A DNA stretch of 48,788 nt from Chryseobacterium sp. 39-10 (GCA_001898255.1 MKTK01000038.1:155078-203865), one strand, 5' to 3'; counted from the first letter of the stretch, positions 9,321 to 20,591 are shown. Notes: generated from the letters alone by a model not told the origin. Numbers and translations are program-made.

Positions 9321-10928
9321 CTACTTTTTGCTGCAGACTTTCACCAACGCCTTAAACAAAGGATGGGGCGTTGCCACTGTACTTTTATACTCTGGGTGGT
9401 ATTGCACACCAATGTAGAAAGGGTGATCTTTCAGTTCTAGTGTTTCAACCAAGCCGGTCTCCGGATTAAATCCTGTGGGTACCAAACCATTTTTTTCGAA
9501 CTCACTTTTAAAATCCGAATTGAACTCATAGCGATGGCGGTGTCTTTCGGAGATATTTTTCGTATTGTAGATTTCAGCAAGTTTAGAACCTGGCTTCAGT
9601 GTACATTTCCAAGCGCCAAGTCGCATTGTACCACCTTTGTCTACCACATTCTTTTGCTCTTCCATAAGTGAGATAACCGGTTCTGGCGTAGAAGTATCAA
9701 ACTCCATCGAGTTGGCTTTCTTCATTTCCAAAACATTTCTGGCAAATTCTATTGTCATAATCTGCATGCCCAAGCAAATTCCCAGTAGTGGCACACTGTT
9801 CTCACGAGCATATTTAGCTGAAATAATTTTCCCTTCAATGCCGCGATCGCCAAATCCGGGCGCAATCAACATCCCATCAACTCCCTCAAAAGTGCTTTGT
9901 ACATTTTCTTCGGTAACATCACCACTGTACACCCACCGAATTTTTACTTCCGTCTCCAAATCGGCACCAGCGTGGATGAATGCTTCCGCAATCGACTTGT
10001 AGGAATCCTGCAATGAAACATACTTACCAACCAATGCAATTTCAACTTTCTTTTTCGGATTTTGATATTTTTTCAGAAAATTCTTCCAGTCTTTCAGATC
10101 TGCAGGTTTATCCTGTTTTAATGCCAGTTCTTTCAGCACCACGTCGTCAAAATCCTGCTTTTGAAGATACAGCGGAACTTCATAGATGGTTTCCAGATCT
10201 TTACATTCAATAACATTTTCTAACGGAACGTTACAAAACTGAGCCAATTTTGCACGCTGTTCTTTCGGGATTTTGTGCTCGGTTCTGCACACCAAAACAT
10301 CTGCCTGAACACCACTTTCCATCAGCTGACGAACGGAATGTTGAGAGGGTTTGGTTTTCAGCTCGCCACTTGCCGACAAATATGGCAAAAGGGTTAAATG
10401 AATCACCATTGAATTGTGCTCGCCCAACTCCCACTTCAACTGACGCACCGACTCGATGTAAGGCAAGGATTCGATATCGCCTACCGTTCCTCCAATTTCG
10501 GTAATGATGATGTCGTAATCTTTTTTAGATAAGATTTTTATGCGGCGCTTAATTTCATTGGTGATGTGCGGAATTACCTGAACAGTTTTACCCAAAAAAT
10601 CACCTTTGCGTTCTTTTTCGATTACGGTTTGGTAAATTTTCCCGGTTGTTACATTATTGTTCTGCGAGGTTTGCGAATCGAGAAATCTCTCATAATGCCC
10701 CAAATCCAAGTCGGTTTCTGCACCATCTTCTGTTACATAACACTCGCCGTGTTCGTAAGGATTTAATGTTCCGGGATCAATGTTGATATAGGGATCGAGC
10801 TTCTGGATAGTGACTTTAAACCCTCTCGATTTCAGCAATAAACCAAGCGAAGCCGACACAATTCCTTTACCCAAAGATGAAGTGACACCTCCAGTTACGA
10901 AGATGTATTTGGTGTTCTTTTTACTCAT
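9321..10928 (-). CDS. pyrG: CTP synthase (glutamine-hydrolysing)
   Basis: Amidates UTP to CTP using ATP and glutamine, the last step of pyrimidine nucleotide synthesis. The N-terminal synthetase domain starts TKYIFVTGGVTSSLGKGI and contains EIGGTVGDIES. The C-terminal class I glutaminase domain has the nucleophile Cys in LLGICLGMQ and the His-Glu pair in GVQYHPEYKS. The frame could be extended to a TTG at 10946, but that codon falls inside an exact -7 box, so ATG 10928 (MSKKNTKY, 535 residues) is the start. It is followed by yidC. Confidence 0.97.
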   Translation of the reverse strand: MSKKNTKYIFVTGGVTSSLGKGIVSASLGLLLKSRGFKVTIQKLDPYINIDPGTLNPYEHGECYVTEDGAETDLDLGHYERFLDSQTSQNNNVTTGKIYQTVIEKERKGDFLGKTVQVIPHITNEIKRRIKILSKKDYDIIITEIGGTVGDIESLPYIESVRQLKWELGEHNSMVIHLTLLPYLSASGELKTKPSQHSVRQLMESGVQADVLVCRTEHKIPKEQRAKLAQFCNVPLENVIECKDLETIYEVPLYLQKQDFDDVVLKELALKQDKPADLKDWKNFLKKYQNPKKKVEIALVGKYVSLQDSYKSIAEAFIHAGADLETEVKIRWVYSGDVTEENVQSTFEGVDGMLIAPGFGDRGIEGKIISAKYARENSVPLLGICLGMQIMTIEFARNVLEMKKANSMEFDTSTPEPVISLMEEQKNVVDKGGTMRLGAWKCTLKPGSKLAEIYNTKNISERHRHRYEFNSDFKSEFEKNGLVPTGFNPETGLVETLELKDHPFYIGVQYHPEYKSTVATPHPLFKALVKVCSKK

Positions 10929-10943
10929 TAAATTAGGTTTGCG

Positions 10944-10974
10944 CAAAGTTAGCGTAAAAAACTCAGCATACCAA
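10944..10974 (-). promoter_or_regulatory. Putative pyrG promoter
   Basis: On the minus strand, TTG (10972-10974) lies 20 bases upstream of TAACTTTG (10944-10951), an exact TAnnTTTG match. The predicted leader is about 10 bases. Confidence 0.6.
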
Positions 10975-11141
10975 TCAACAAACAGAAATTACAAAATTCT
11001 TTCGGTACTTAGGTTCAATTTCTCCAATAAATACTATTAAAATCACCAGTTGGATCGCAGACTGCTCGACAAATGGAATTGTTCTTGGTAAAAGATCAAA
11101 ATCAAAATTTCGTAAATTGCACCCTATTATTTTATCTAAAC

Positions 11142-12488
11142 GTGGCCAAACTTAAAACAGCATATTTCTGCCAGAATTGTGGCGCCCAATATCCGCAATG
11201 GATGGGGCAGTGCAAAAATTGCGGAGAGTGGAATACCTTAGCAGAGGAAATCGTGGAGAAAACCCCGACCAAAACCTTTTCGTCAAAAAGTAAACAGCAC
11301 ATCATCAACATCATCGAAGTTGAAACCCATGAAGAACCGCGCATTAAAACACCATCCGAAGAGCTAAACCGCGTATTGGGCGGCGGAATTGTGTTGGGCT
11401 CCGTTACCTTAATCGGTGGTGAACCGGGCATTGGAAAATCAACACTTTTGCTTCAGCTGGCATTAAAGATGAAAAAACGAATTCTGTATGTTTCGGGGGA
11501 AGAAAGTGCCTCTCAGATCAAAATGAGAGCCGACCGGCTGACAGAACTTCAGAATCCTGAATGCTATCTCTTTACCGAAACGTCGGTAGAAAAAATTCTT
11601 CATGAAGCCCAAAAACTGAAGCCCGATTTTGTCATTATTGATTCTATTCAAACGCTTCAAAGCCAATTAATTGAAAGTTCTCCAGGCACCGTATCACAGA
11701 TTCGAGAATGCTCCAACGAGATCATTAAATACGCCAAAGAAAATAACATCCCTGTTTTTCTGGTAGGCCACATTACCAAAGACGGACAAATTGCCGGCCC
11801 CAAAGTTTTGGAGCACATGGTGGATGTGGTGCTGAATTTTGACGGCGACCGAAACCATCTTTTCCGATTGTTGCGCGCTAACAAAAACAGGTTCGGCTCC
11901 ACCTCGGAGATTGGGATTTACGAAATGATTTCGCAGGGTTTAAAAGAAATAAAAAACCCGTCGGAACTGCTTATTACCAAAAAGTTCGAAGAGCTTTCAG
12001 GCAACGCCATTGCCGTAACTTTGGAGGGAAACCGACCGATGCTTTTGGAAATTCAGGCGCTGGTCTCTTCCGCCGTTTACGGAACGCCGCAAAGAAGCTC
12101 AACCGGCTTTGATGCCAAGAGATTAAACATGCTGCTTGCTGTTTTAGAAAAGAGAGCCGGTTTCCAGCTGGGCACCAAAGACGTTTTTCTGAATATCACC
12201 GGAGGCATCAAAACCGATGATCCTGCGCTGGATTTGGCGGTGGTAGCGGCCATTCTTTCCAGTAATGACGACGTATCTATTTCTGAACAATATTGTTTTG
12301 CGGGGGAAATTGGCTTAAGTGGAGAGATAAGACCTGTACCTCAAATTGAGCAACGTATTTCTGAAGCCGAAAAACTGGGCTACGAAAAGATATTTGTTTC
12401 CAACTTAAATAAAATTCCTAAAAAGAAATTCGGGATCAACATTGTGGAAGTGAGCAAGATCGAGGTATTTCATGATTTTCTTTTTTAA
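11142..12488 (+). CDS. radA: DNA repair protein RadA (Sms)
   Basis: ATPase that drives branch migration of recombination intermediates with RecA. With start GTG 11142 (MAKLKTAYFCQNC) it has 448 residues, the usual family length; the upstream extension to 11073 has no RadA character. A four-Cys zinc finger is at C10, C13, C24, C27. Walker A GGEPGIGKST is at about residues 92-101. The RadA-specific KNRFGSTSEIGIYEM segment follows, and the C-terminal Lon-protease-like domain includes GFDAKRLNMLLAVLEKR and FAGEIGLSGEIRPV. It is divergent from pyrG across a 213-base spacer in which I find only the pyrG promoter. Confidence 0.96.
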   Translation: MAKLKTAYFCQNCGAQYPQWMGQCKNCGEWNTLAEEIVEKTPTKTFSSKSKQHIINIIEVETHEEPRIKTPSEELNRVLGGGIVLGSVTLIGGEPGIGKSTLLLQLALKMKKRILYVSGEESASQIKMRADRLTELQNPECYLFTETSVEKILHEAQKLKPDFVIIDSIQTLQSQLIESSPGTVSQIRECSNEIIKYAKENNIPVFLVGHITKDGQIAGPKVLEHMVDVVLNFDGDRNHLFRLLRANKNRFGSTSEIGIYEMISQGLKEIKNPSELLITKKFEELSGNAIAVTLEGNRPMLLEIQALVSSAVYGTPQRSSTGFDAKRLNMLLAVLEKRAGFQLGTKDVFLNITGGIKTDDPALDLAVVAAILSSNDDVSISEQYCFAGEIGLSGEIRPVPQIEQRISEAEKLGYEKIFVSNLNKIPKKKFGINIVEVSKIEVFHDFLF

Positions 12489-12562
12489 TGTTATTTTAAG
12501 TATCTTGCCATACTTTTTATAACTAATAATAGCTAAAACATTAACCATTACATCTTAAAAAC

Positions 12563-14119
12563 ATGAAACGAGAACTATCCTTTCTGCTGCTTCTGTGCAG
12601 TCTTTTTTTCTTTTCGCAGGAAAAAATTTTCACCACTTCCGTTCCGGCGTCCAGCTTATCTTTAACACAGCGATTGTCTCCGGAAAGCTCTGCATCATAC
12701 CAGAAAACATGGTATTTTAAACAAAAGGTATTCAACATTTCATCGGAGCTGCATTTTTCGCTACCCGATCATAAAGAGGTAGTGGCCAAACCTCAAAAAA
12801 GATTCAAATATTCTGCAAACAGTATTTCTTACAGCTATCAACTCCTCAACGATCCAAAAGCTGAATTGGTATTCTCTCAATATAACGACGCAATTTCGGG
12901 GATGTATGTTACAGCTAATGGCAATAAGTATATATTCGAGAAAACAGGCGCTGATTTATACGCTATTTCTCTGGTTAATGAAGGCGCTCTTGTGCGCCAG
13001 GATTCTCTTGAGGATTTTATAACACCAACCTTCTCCAAAAGCCATTCTGGCGAAGAAGAGGATCATGCCGATGTTTGTGCGGCCACAACGCCAGCTTGTA
13101 CCAACGCGACCGTTGATGTTATGGTGGTGTACACCACAGCAGCGAAAAATGCGTGGGGCGGAACTTCACAAAGTAATGCAGCAATTGCAACTGCGATTAC
13201 CAATTTTAATACAGCACTTCAAAATTCTGGCGTTACTAATCTGATGATTAATCTGGTGTATGCCGGCGAGATCAACTATACAGAGTCCGGGAATATCAAT
13301 ACCGATCTCACGCGCTTAAGAAATGAAACCGACGGCTTCATGGACGAGGTTCATACACTGAGAACAACGTATGGTGCAGACCTTTGTGGCCTTGTAACCG
13401 CTACACCTACCAACACCTGTGGTTTGGGCTACCTCAATACCAGCTCAACAAACTATTTCAGAGATGCCGCATTTACAGTTAGCCTTAGAAACTGTGTAGT
13501 ATCCAATTACACTTTGGCACACGAAATGGCTCACAATATGGGATTCCAGCACGATTGGTACGTAAGCCAAAGCAATGTTCCTTGCGAGCATCATCACGGC
13601 TATGTCAACAAAACGGCCATTCAGAACGGAGCTTCCAGTACACCAGATGAAAGATGGAGAACCATTATGGCTTACAACAATGAATGTGCTACGGTCATCG
13701 GTAGCGCCTGTACACGAATCAACCGTTGGGCAAATCCCCAAAAAAGCTATAACGGCGATGTCACAGGAATTGAAATAGGAAATACACAACCCGCTAATGA
13801 AGCATACGGATTTGCAAGAGTGGGCTGCGTAGTAGCAACATTCACTCCATCTGTACCGCTTGCTGTAGCAGAATTTTCTAATGTGGATCACGCAGAAGAG
13901 GCCACCTTGTTCCCCAATCCTGCAACTGATCATATCAGCATCATGCTTAAAACAAAAGGCAACTACAAGTTTACCATTTTCGACATGAGCGGTAAACGAG
14001 TATTGTCGACAGATAAAACCACTATTTCTGTTAGAAACTGGAAAAAAGGAGAATATTTGTGGACTGTTTCTGATGAAGCCAATCACATCAAAACCTCAAG
14101 GAAATTTTTGGTTAAATAA
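12563..14119 (+). CDS. Secreted zinc metalloprotease (reprolysin-like) with T9SS sorting domain
   Basis: Exported peptidase of 518 residues. The signal peptide MKRELSFLLLLCSLFFFSQ is followed by a propeptide-like region (about 20-165). The catalytic domain includes VDVMVVYTTAAKNAWGG and the extended metzincin zinc site HEMAHNMGFQHD at residues 320-331, with three His ligands and the catalytic Glu. Several Cys pairs suggest disulfides. From about residue 448 there is a typical type A T9SS C-terminal domain (LFPNPATDHISI, YKFTIFDMSGKRV, ending KFLVK). It is therefore probably carried across the outer membrane by the Por system and anchored or released. It is monocistronic with a terminator behind it. 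The substrate is unknown. Confidence 0.93.
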   Translation: MKRELSFLLLLCSLFFFSQEKIFTTSVPASSLSLTQRLSPESSASYQKTWYFKQKVFNISSELHFSLPDHKEVVAKPQKRFKYSANSISYSYQLLNDPKAELVFSQYNDAISGMYVTANGNKYIFEKTGADLYAISLVNEGALVRQDSLEDFITPTFSKSHSGEEEDHADVCAATTPACTNATVDVMVVYTTAAKNAWGGTSQSNAAIATAITNFNTALQNSGVTNLMINLVYAGEINYTESGNINTDLTRLRNETDGFMDEVHTLRTTYGADLCGLVTATPTNTCGLGYLNTSSTNYFRDAAFTVSLRNCVVSNYTLAHEMAHNMGFQHDWYVSQSNVPCEHHHGYVNKTAIQNGASSTPDERWRTIMAYNNECATVIGSACTRINRWANPQKSYNGDVTGIEIGNTQPANEAYGFARVGCVVATFTPSVPLAVAEFSNVDHAEEATLFPNPATDHISIMLKTKGNYKFTIFDMSGKRVLSTDKTTISVRNWKKGEYLWTVSDEANHIKTSRKFLVK

Positions 14120-14142
14120 CAGATTAACCCTATTGTAATTTT

Positions 14143-14180
14143 AAATCCTTCGAGCCCCCAACTGTTGAAGGATTTTTTTT
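14143..14180 (+). terminator. Intrinsic terminator after the T9SS protease gene
   Basis: A 9-bp perfect stem (14143-14151 with 14167-14175) is followed by a run of eight T in total, 24 bases after the stop codon. Confidence 0.85.
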
Positions 14181-14191
14181 GAATACCAACT

Positions 14192-14764
14192 ATGAATTAT
14201 CTCGCCCACTCCTATCTTTCCTTTACTGATGCACAGTTGGTCGGAAATATGATTGCCGATTTCATTAAAAATAATGAACGCGAGAATTTCTCCACGCCCA
14301 TTCAGCAGGGCATACAACTCCACCGTTTTATTGATTCCTTTACCGATGCTCACCCCGCTGTTTTGGAAGCCAAAAAAGCATTCAGGCCTCTGGTGCGCCT
14401 TTACTCCGGTGCTTTTGTAGATGTTTCTTTTGATTATTTTCTTGCAAATTCATTACCTGCCGACATGCTTAAAAAACATTCGGAAAAAGTCTATCGGGTA
14501 TTAAGAAATCATGAAGAAATACTACCTGCTAATTTTTTAAGAATGCTCGATCGCATGGAAAAGGACGATTGGCTGTATCACTATAAAGATGATTGGGGAA
14601 TCAAATTTTCGATGCAAAATGTGCTGAATAAAGCAAAGTACTTAGACAAAGACTTGCCTGTTTTTGCCCAATTTTTAGACCAAAAAAAAGCGCTTCAGCA
14701 AAGTTTTGATGCATTTTTTCCCGAGCTTTTAAAGTATGCTGAAAAGGTAAATGCTGAGTTTTAA
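14192..14764 (+). CDS. Acyl carrier protein phosphodiesterase family protein (AcpH-like, DUF479)
   Basis: A 190-residue protein with the DUF479/AcpH signature: MNYLAHSYLSF at the N-terminus, then LVGNMIADFIK, QQGIQLHRFIDSFTDAHP and FVDVSFDYFLA. The conserved His/Asp residues are those of the HD-like metal site that removes 4'-phosphopantetheine from ACP in E. coli. In Bacteroidetes the biochemical role has been assigned by homology only, so the enzymatic name is tentative. It starts just after the preceding terminator. Its stop overlaps the stop of the convergent DUF6702 gene within a TTTTAAAA palindrome. Confidence 0.88.
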   Translation: MNYLAHSYLSFTDAQLVGNMIADFIKNNERENFSTPIQQGIQLHRFIDSFTDAHPAVLEAKKAFRPLVRLYSGAFVDVSFDYFLANSLPADMLKKHSEKVYRVLRNHEEILPANFLRMLDRMEKDDWLYHYKDDWGIKFSMQNVLNKAKYLDKDLPVFAQFLDQKKALQQSFDAFFPELLKYAEKVNAEF

Positions 14765-15285
14765 AACTGTTGGAAAAGATAGCGGTCCGGATAAGAGAGT
14801 TTTGAACTCTTTCGCTGTTTATTGACGATAATATGGATGATGTTGATTTGATCATCAAACAAATTATACAAATAACTCACCGCCACTTCTACTTTTTCCG
14901 GGGTGGGAACAGGGTCAGATTCAAGGTAGATATTAACGCTTTCGTGATCTTCTTCGTAACCCACATACTTTACATTCACGAATTTATTATTAACTTTAAG
15001 TTTTAGATTATCCTTACTATAATTGGCTAATGCCTGGTCCAGCGTATTTTTGTATCTGCCATCCAGAAAATGGTAGGATTGTCCATATTTTTTTTGAAGC
15101 GCATTCTCCAAATCATCCATAAAAAACTTGCCCGAGATTTCGAAAACACCGGATGAACCCTTATGATTAAATTCAACAGAACCCACGTGATAAGGATGCG
15201 GCTTAAAGGAACCACCAATTATTAGTAAAAGACAAAGCAAAAAGAGCAACTTGCCCAATGGTTTTACACAAAAAATTCCGTTCAT
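14761..15285 (-). CDS. DUF6702-type exported protein
   Basis: Small exported protein, 174 residues from ATG 15285. It has a hydrophobic signal/anchor (LGKLLFLLCLLLIIGG), then HPYHVGSVEFNH and a periplasmic beta-rich domain ending in QRKSSKLSYPDRYLFQQF. The HPYHVG start after the signal, the family FMDDLENAL segment and the C-terminal pattern recall DUF6702; its function is not known. A longer frame starts at ATG 15315, but an exact -7 promoter box lies at 15303-15310, so the shorter start is preferred. It is divergent from the HupE-like gene, with the M1 peptidase gene following that. Confidence 0.8.
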   Translation of the reverse strand: MNGIFCVKPLGKLLFLLCLLLIIGGSFKPHPYHVGSVEFNHKGSSGVFEISGKFFMDDLENALQKKYGQSYHFLDGRYKNTLDQALANYSKDNLKLKVNNKFVNVKYVGYEEDHESVNIYLESDPVPTPEKVEVAVSYLYNLFDDQINIIHIIVNKQRKSSKLSYPDRYLFQQF

Positions 15286-15302
15286 TTTGAAAATTTGAAA
15301 AT

Positions 15303-15310
15303 CAAAATTA
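15303..15310 (-). promoter_or_regulatory. Putative promoter of the DUF6702 gene, -7 box
   Basis: The minus strand reads TAATTTTG, an exact TAnnTTTG match, predicting a leader of about 12 bases to ATG 15285. Confidence 0.5.
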
Positions 15311-15349
15311 ATCATTATTTTCGTAATCTTTTTGTAAAAATCTTTGGTT

Positions 15350-15928
15350 ATGCAGGACTTTCTTTTCTACCTCTCGCTAGGTTGGGAGCATATTATTTCA
15401 GCCGATGCACTAGATCATCAATTGTTCGTATTGGCTTTGGTGGCGGCCTATTCTTACAAAGACTTAAAGCAATTACTGATCTTGGTAACGGCATTTACCA
15501 TTGGGCATTCTATAACCTTGGCGCTCAGTGTTACAGATGTTTTTAGAATTTCTTCGCACTGGGTTGAGTTTTTAATTCCGTTAACTATTGTCATCACCTC
15601 GCTCGACAATATCATGATGAAAAACCATCCCAAAAGCTTGATGAAACTCAACTATTATCTTGCCTTGTTTTTTGGGTTAATTCACGGAATGGGATTTGCG
15701 AATACGGCAAGAATGATGCTTGCCAAAGAACAAGGCATTTTTGTCCCGTTAATGGGTTTCAATATCGGTTTAGAACTCGGTCAAATATTGGTGGTTGCCG
15801 TTCTTTTGCTGATTTTTTACGCAGCATTATCACTGTTGAAAATCAGCCGCAGAGATTGGATTTTATTTGTTTCATCCGGGGTTTTTGCCTTATCCTTACA
15901 AATGACTTTGGAGCGCATTCCGTTTTGA
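15350..15928 (+). CDS. HupE/UreJ-family membrane protein
   Basis: A 192-residue inner-membrane protein with about six hydrophobic segments. It has the family features GWEHIISADALDHQLF near the N-terminus, TAFTIGHSITL, and FFGLIHGMGFA in the fourth segment; the His/Asp residues in these segments are the presumed metal-coordinating ones. HupE/UreJ proteins are nickel/cobalt permeases in urease and hydrogenase clusters, but neither enzyme is encoded here, so another metal or role is possible. ATG 15350 is preferred over the TTG two codons earlier. It precedes the M1 peptidase gene by 94 bases. Confidence 0.87.
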   Translation: MQDFLFYLSLGWEHIISADALDHQLFVLALVAAYSYKDLKQLLILVTAFTIGHSITLALSVTDVFRISSHWVEFLIPLTIVITSLDNIMMKNHPKSLMKLNYYLALFFGLIHGMGFANTARMMLAKEQGIFVPLMGFNIGLELGQILVVAVLLLIFYAALSLLKISRRDWILFVSSGVFALSLQMTLERIPF

Positions 15929-15974
15929 TCACTATCAAATCGTCAATTTTCACCCGCTCTTCATAATGTTTTAT

Positions 15975-15982
15975 TACATTTG
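15975..15982 (+). promoter_or_regulatory. Putative M1 peptidase promoter, -7 box
   Basis: TACATTTG exactly matches TAnnTTTG. It lies inside the longer open frame that begins at 15966, which argues that translation starts downstream at ATG 16023. Confidence 0.5.
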
Positions 15983-16022
15983 TTCACTATTTAAATTTAA
16001 TAAATCAAATTTTTTGAAAAAG

Positions 16023-18383
16023 ATGAAATGGAAGTTCTTAGGATTCATACTGTGTTCAGCATTGGTTTTTTCTCAAAACATACAGAACAATCCGGCCAGC
16101 AATCACGGAAATAAATTTGAAGCACTGGGCACCATTCTGCCCTCTCCTAATATTTACCGCACCGCTTCCGGAGCGCCAGGACAAGGATACTGGCAAAACC
16201 GCGCCGATTATGAAATTGCGGCATTTCTGGATGAAGACCAACGAAACCTTAAAGGATCCGAGACTATTACCTACCACAATAATTCGCCCGATGCGTTGGA
16301 GTACTTGTGGCTACAACTCGATGAGAATGAGCAGTCGACCGTGAAAAATGCCGGGTACGATATTTCGTCGAAACTGCCAAAATCCATCGATACCGAACAT
16401 CTGAAAGTGAGCGACTTGCCGGCGAAAGATAACGGGTATGGCGTCAACATTGAAAAAGTAACTGATGAAGCGGGAAATGCGTTGCATTATCTGGTGAACA
16501 AAACCATGATGCGAATTGATTTGCCCACGGCATTAAAACCTCAGCAAAAAATTACGTTCAAAATCAAATGGAATTACAACATTCCGAACCGGATTGTGAT
16601 GGGCGGAAGAGGTGGCTATGAACATTTTGCAGAAGACGGAAACGACCTTTTTACAATCACCCAATGGTTTCCGAGAATGTGTGTTTACAGCGACTTTAAA
16701 GGATGGCAAAACAATCAGTTTACAGGTCGTGGCGAATTTGCTTTGCCCTTCGGAAACTATAAAGTAACGATGGATGTCCCTGCTGATCATATTGTTGCCG
16801 CAACCGGGGAAGGCAGAAACTTTAAAGAAGTGTTGAGCAATGCACAGTTTTTACGTTGGCAAAAGGCACAAACGTCAACAGAACCCATCGAAATTGTAAC
16901 GCTTGACGAGGCCAAGGCGGCAGAGAAATCAAAATCTAAACAAAGAAAAACCTGGAATTTTGAAGCTGAAAACGTAAGAGATTTCGCATGGACTTCTTCC
17001 CGAAAATTCATTTGGGATGGCATGCGTGTGACGATTCCTGAAAACAACAACAAAGTAATGGCGATGAGTTTGTACCCGAAAGAAGCTTACAACTTATACC
17101 GAAAATTCTCGACAAAGGCAGTTGCACACACCATCAAAACTTACTCAGAATTCACCATTCCTTACCCGTATCCGGTGGCCCAGTCTATTGAAGCTTCTAA
17201 TGGCATGGAATATCCGATGATTTGTTTCAATTTTGGAAGGACAGAGAAGGACGGAACGTATTCCGAAGCCATAAAAAACGGAATGATTGGCGTTATTATT
17301 CATGAAGTGGGGCACAACTTTTTTCCTATGATCATTAATTCTGACGAACGGCAGTGGACTTGGATGGATGAAGGACTCAACACATTTGTAGAATACCTCA
17401 CCGAGGAGTTATGGGACAACAAATTCCCTTCTCGTCGCGGGCCTGCGCACACCATTGTGGATTATATGAAACTGCCGAAAGATCAATTAGAACCCATCAT
17501 GACCAACTCCGAAAACATCAACCATTTTGGCCCCAATGCTTATGCAAAACCAGCTACAGGACTCAATATTTTGCGTGAAACAGTTATGGGTAGAGCGCTC
17601 TTCGACAAGGCATTTAAAACCTACGCCAAAAGGTGGGCATTCCGGCATCCTGAGCCGGCAGATTTTTTCCGAACCATGAATGATGCCAGTGCCGAAAACC
17701 TAGACTGGTTCTGGCGTGGCTGGTTCTACGGAATCGATCCCGTTGATATTTCCGTTGATCAGGTGACGGTTGCTGAACCCAATCTGGAGTTTACTCCACA
17801 AGCAAAAGAAATTACCTATACCATTGATTCTCCTTTACTAAACAGTGTCGATGATATCTCAAAAATAAGAAACCGACAAGATTCCAATATTACCTTTTAT
17901 ACGGATATAGACAAAGAAAGCCGCGATTTTTATTGGCGCTACGATCGAGGTTTGGAAAAAGTGGACACACAGAAAAAATACACCCAAAAAATTGATGGAT
18001 CCGAAAAGGTTTCGGCTCAGGACAAAGCAAAACTGAAAGACATCCGCGGCTATCAAATCGATCTTAGCAACAAGGGCGGAATGGTGATGCCGATTATTCT
18101 TGAATTTACCTTTGAAGACGGTTCCCAACTCAAAGACAAAAAAGCAGCACAAATCTGGAGAAAAAACGAACAAAAAGTTTCACTAACCTACTTCTTTGAT
18201 AAAAAACTGAAATCCGTCCAACTTGACCCATTGTTGGAAACGGCGGATATCGATACCAGCAATAACAACTGGGGCGAAATCGCGGCGCCAAGTTCAAAAT
18301 TTGACGTCTTCAAACAGAAAAAAAGCAACCAAGTGAGAGGCGCAGCTCAAGAGAAAGTAAACCCGATGCAGGCCGCAAAGTAA
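16023..18383 (+). CDS. M1-family zinc metallopeptidase, exported
   Basis: Gluzincin aminopeptidase-like protein of 786 residues from ATG 16023. The signal peptide is MKWKFLGFILCSALVFSQ. A beta-rich N-terminal domain is followed by the exopeptidase-type GMEYP segment (SNGMEYPMICF) and the zinc site HEVGH at 427-431, with the third ligand Glu450 in WMDEGLNTFVEYL, the classic HExxH-18-E spacing. A long C-terminal part (about 590-786) has no recognisable domain. A signal peptide and no sorting domain suggest a periplasmic or membrane-associated location. The upstream ATG at 15966 is disfavoured by the -7 box at 15975-15982. It is followed by a strong terminator. Confidence 0.92.
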   Translation: MKWKFLGFILCSALVFSQNIQNNPASNHGNKFEALGTILPSPNIYRTASGAPGQGYWQNRADYEIAAFLDEDQRNLKGSETITYHNNSPDALEYLWLQLDENEQSTVKNAGYDISSKLPKSIDTEHLKVSDLPAKDNGYGVNIEKVTDEAGNALHYLVNKTMMRIDLPTALKPQQKITFKIKWNYNIPNRIVMGGRGGYEHFAEDGNDLFTITQWFPRMCVYSDFKGWQNNQFTGRGEFALPFGNYKVTMDVPADHIVAATGEGRNFKEVLSNAQFLRWQKAQTSTEPIEIVTLDEAKAAEKSKSKQRKTWNFEAENVRDFAWTSSRKFIWDGMRVTIPENNNKVMAMSLYPKEAYNLYRKFSTKAVAHTIKTYSEFTIPYPYPVAQSIEASNGMEYPMICFNFGRTEKDGTYSEAIKNGMIGVIIHEVGHNFFPMIINSDERQWTWMDEGLNTFVEYLTEELWDNKFPSRRGPAHTIVDYMKLPKDQLEPIMTNSENINHFGPNAYAKPATGLNILRETVMGRALFDKAFKTYAKRWAFRHPEPADFFRTMNDASAENLDWFWRGWFYGIDPVDISVDQVTVAEPNLEFTPQAKEITYTIDSPLLNSVDDISKIRNRQDSNITFYTDIDKESRDFYWRYDRGLEKVDTQKKYTQKIDGSEKVSAQDKAKLKDIRGYQIDLSNKGGMVMPIILEFTFEDGSQLKDKKAAQIWRKNEQKVSLTYFFDKKLKSVQLDPLLETADIDTSNNNWGEIAAPSSKFDVFKQKKSNQVRGAAQEKVNPMQAAK

Positions 18384-18418
18384 GTGTTCTTAACATTGAT
18401 CACCAATTCAAAACAAAC

Positions 18419-18451
18419 AAGTCATCTCCCTAAAAAAGAGGTGACTTTTTT
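18419..18451 (+). terminator. Intrinsic terminator after the M1 peptidase gene
   Basis: A 10-bp stem (18419-18428 with 18438-18447, one G-U pair) runs into a continuous T run to 18451. Confidence 0.85.
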
Positions 18452-18580
18452 CTGCCAAATTTTCCCGTTTTTAGTTTTATTGTGACATTTTTTGCCTGCC
18501 GTTTTATACAACTTTCATTTTTTTGAAGATGGCATAAAGTTGGAGAATGCAGAAGCAGAATAAAAATAAAATTATACAAT

Positions 18581-18859
18581 ATGTCAGTAAATTTCAAACC
18601 ACTTGCAGACCGAGTTCTAGTAGAGCCCAATGCGGCGGAAACCAAAACAGCATCAGGAATCATTATCCCAGACGCGGCCAAAGAAAAACCACAAGAAGGA
18701 ACTGTTGTAGCAGTTGGTCCCGGTAAAAAGGACGAACCAACCACCGTAAAAGTAGGTGATAAAGTGTTATATGGAAAATACTCCGGAACAGAACTGAAAT
18801 TGGAGGGTAAAGATTATCTTATCGTGAAAGAGGGTGATTTATTAGGAATCCTTGGATAA
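18581..18859 (+). CDS. groES: Co-chaperonin GroES
   Basis: The 92-residue heptameric lid of the chaperonin. It shows the family start [14 protein letters not shown], the mobile loop around [23 protein letters not shown] (split by the conserved SGI..P), VGPGKKDE and the C-terminal [11 protein letters not shown]. It is the first gene of the groES-groEL operon. I see no CIRCE element (the inverted repeat used by HrcA), so heat control is probably by other means. The spacer to groEL is unusually long at 106 bases. Confidence 0.98.
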   Translation: MSVNFKPLADRVLVEPNAAETKTASGIIIPDAAKEKPQEGTVVAVGPGKKDEPTTVKVGDKVLYGKYSGTELKLEGKDYLIVKEGDLLGILG

Positions 18860-18867
18860 TATTTATA

Positions 18868-20591
<1,724 letters not shown>

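Noticed and set aside
13445-14086. 213-codon minus-strand frame within the T9SS protease gene
   Set aside because: Lies opposite the catalytic and sorting domains. Cys/Ser/Phe-rich translation looks like a shadow.
15966-16022. N-terminal extension of the M1 peptidase from ATG 15966
   Set aside because: An exact -7 box lies within it and ATG 16023 gives a clean signal peptide.
18400-18580. CIRCE operator upstream of groES
   Set aside because: No TTAGCACTC-N9-GAGTGCTAA-like inverted repeat is present; only the M1 terminator is seen.
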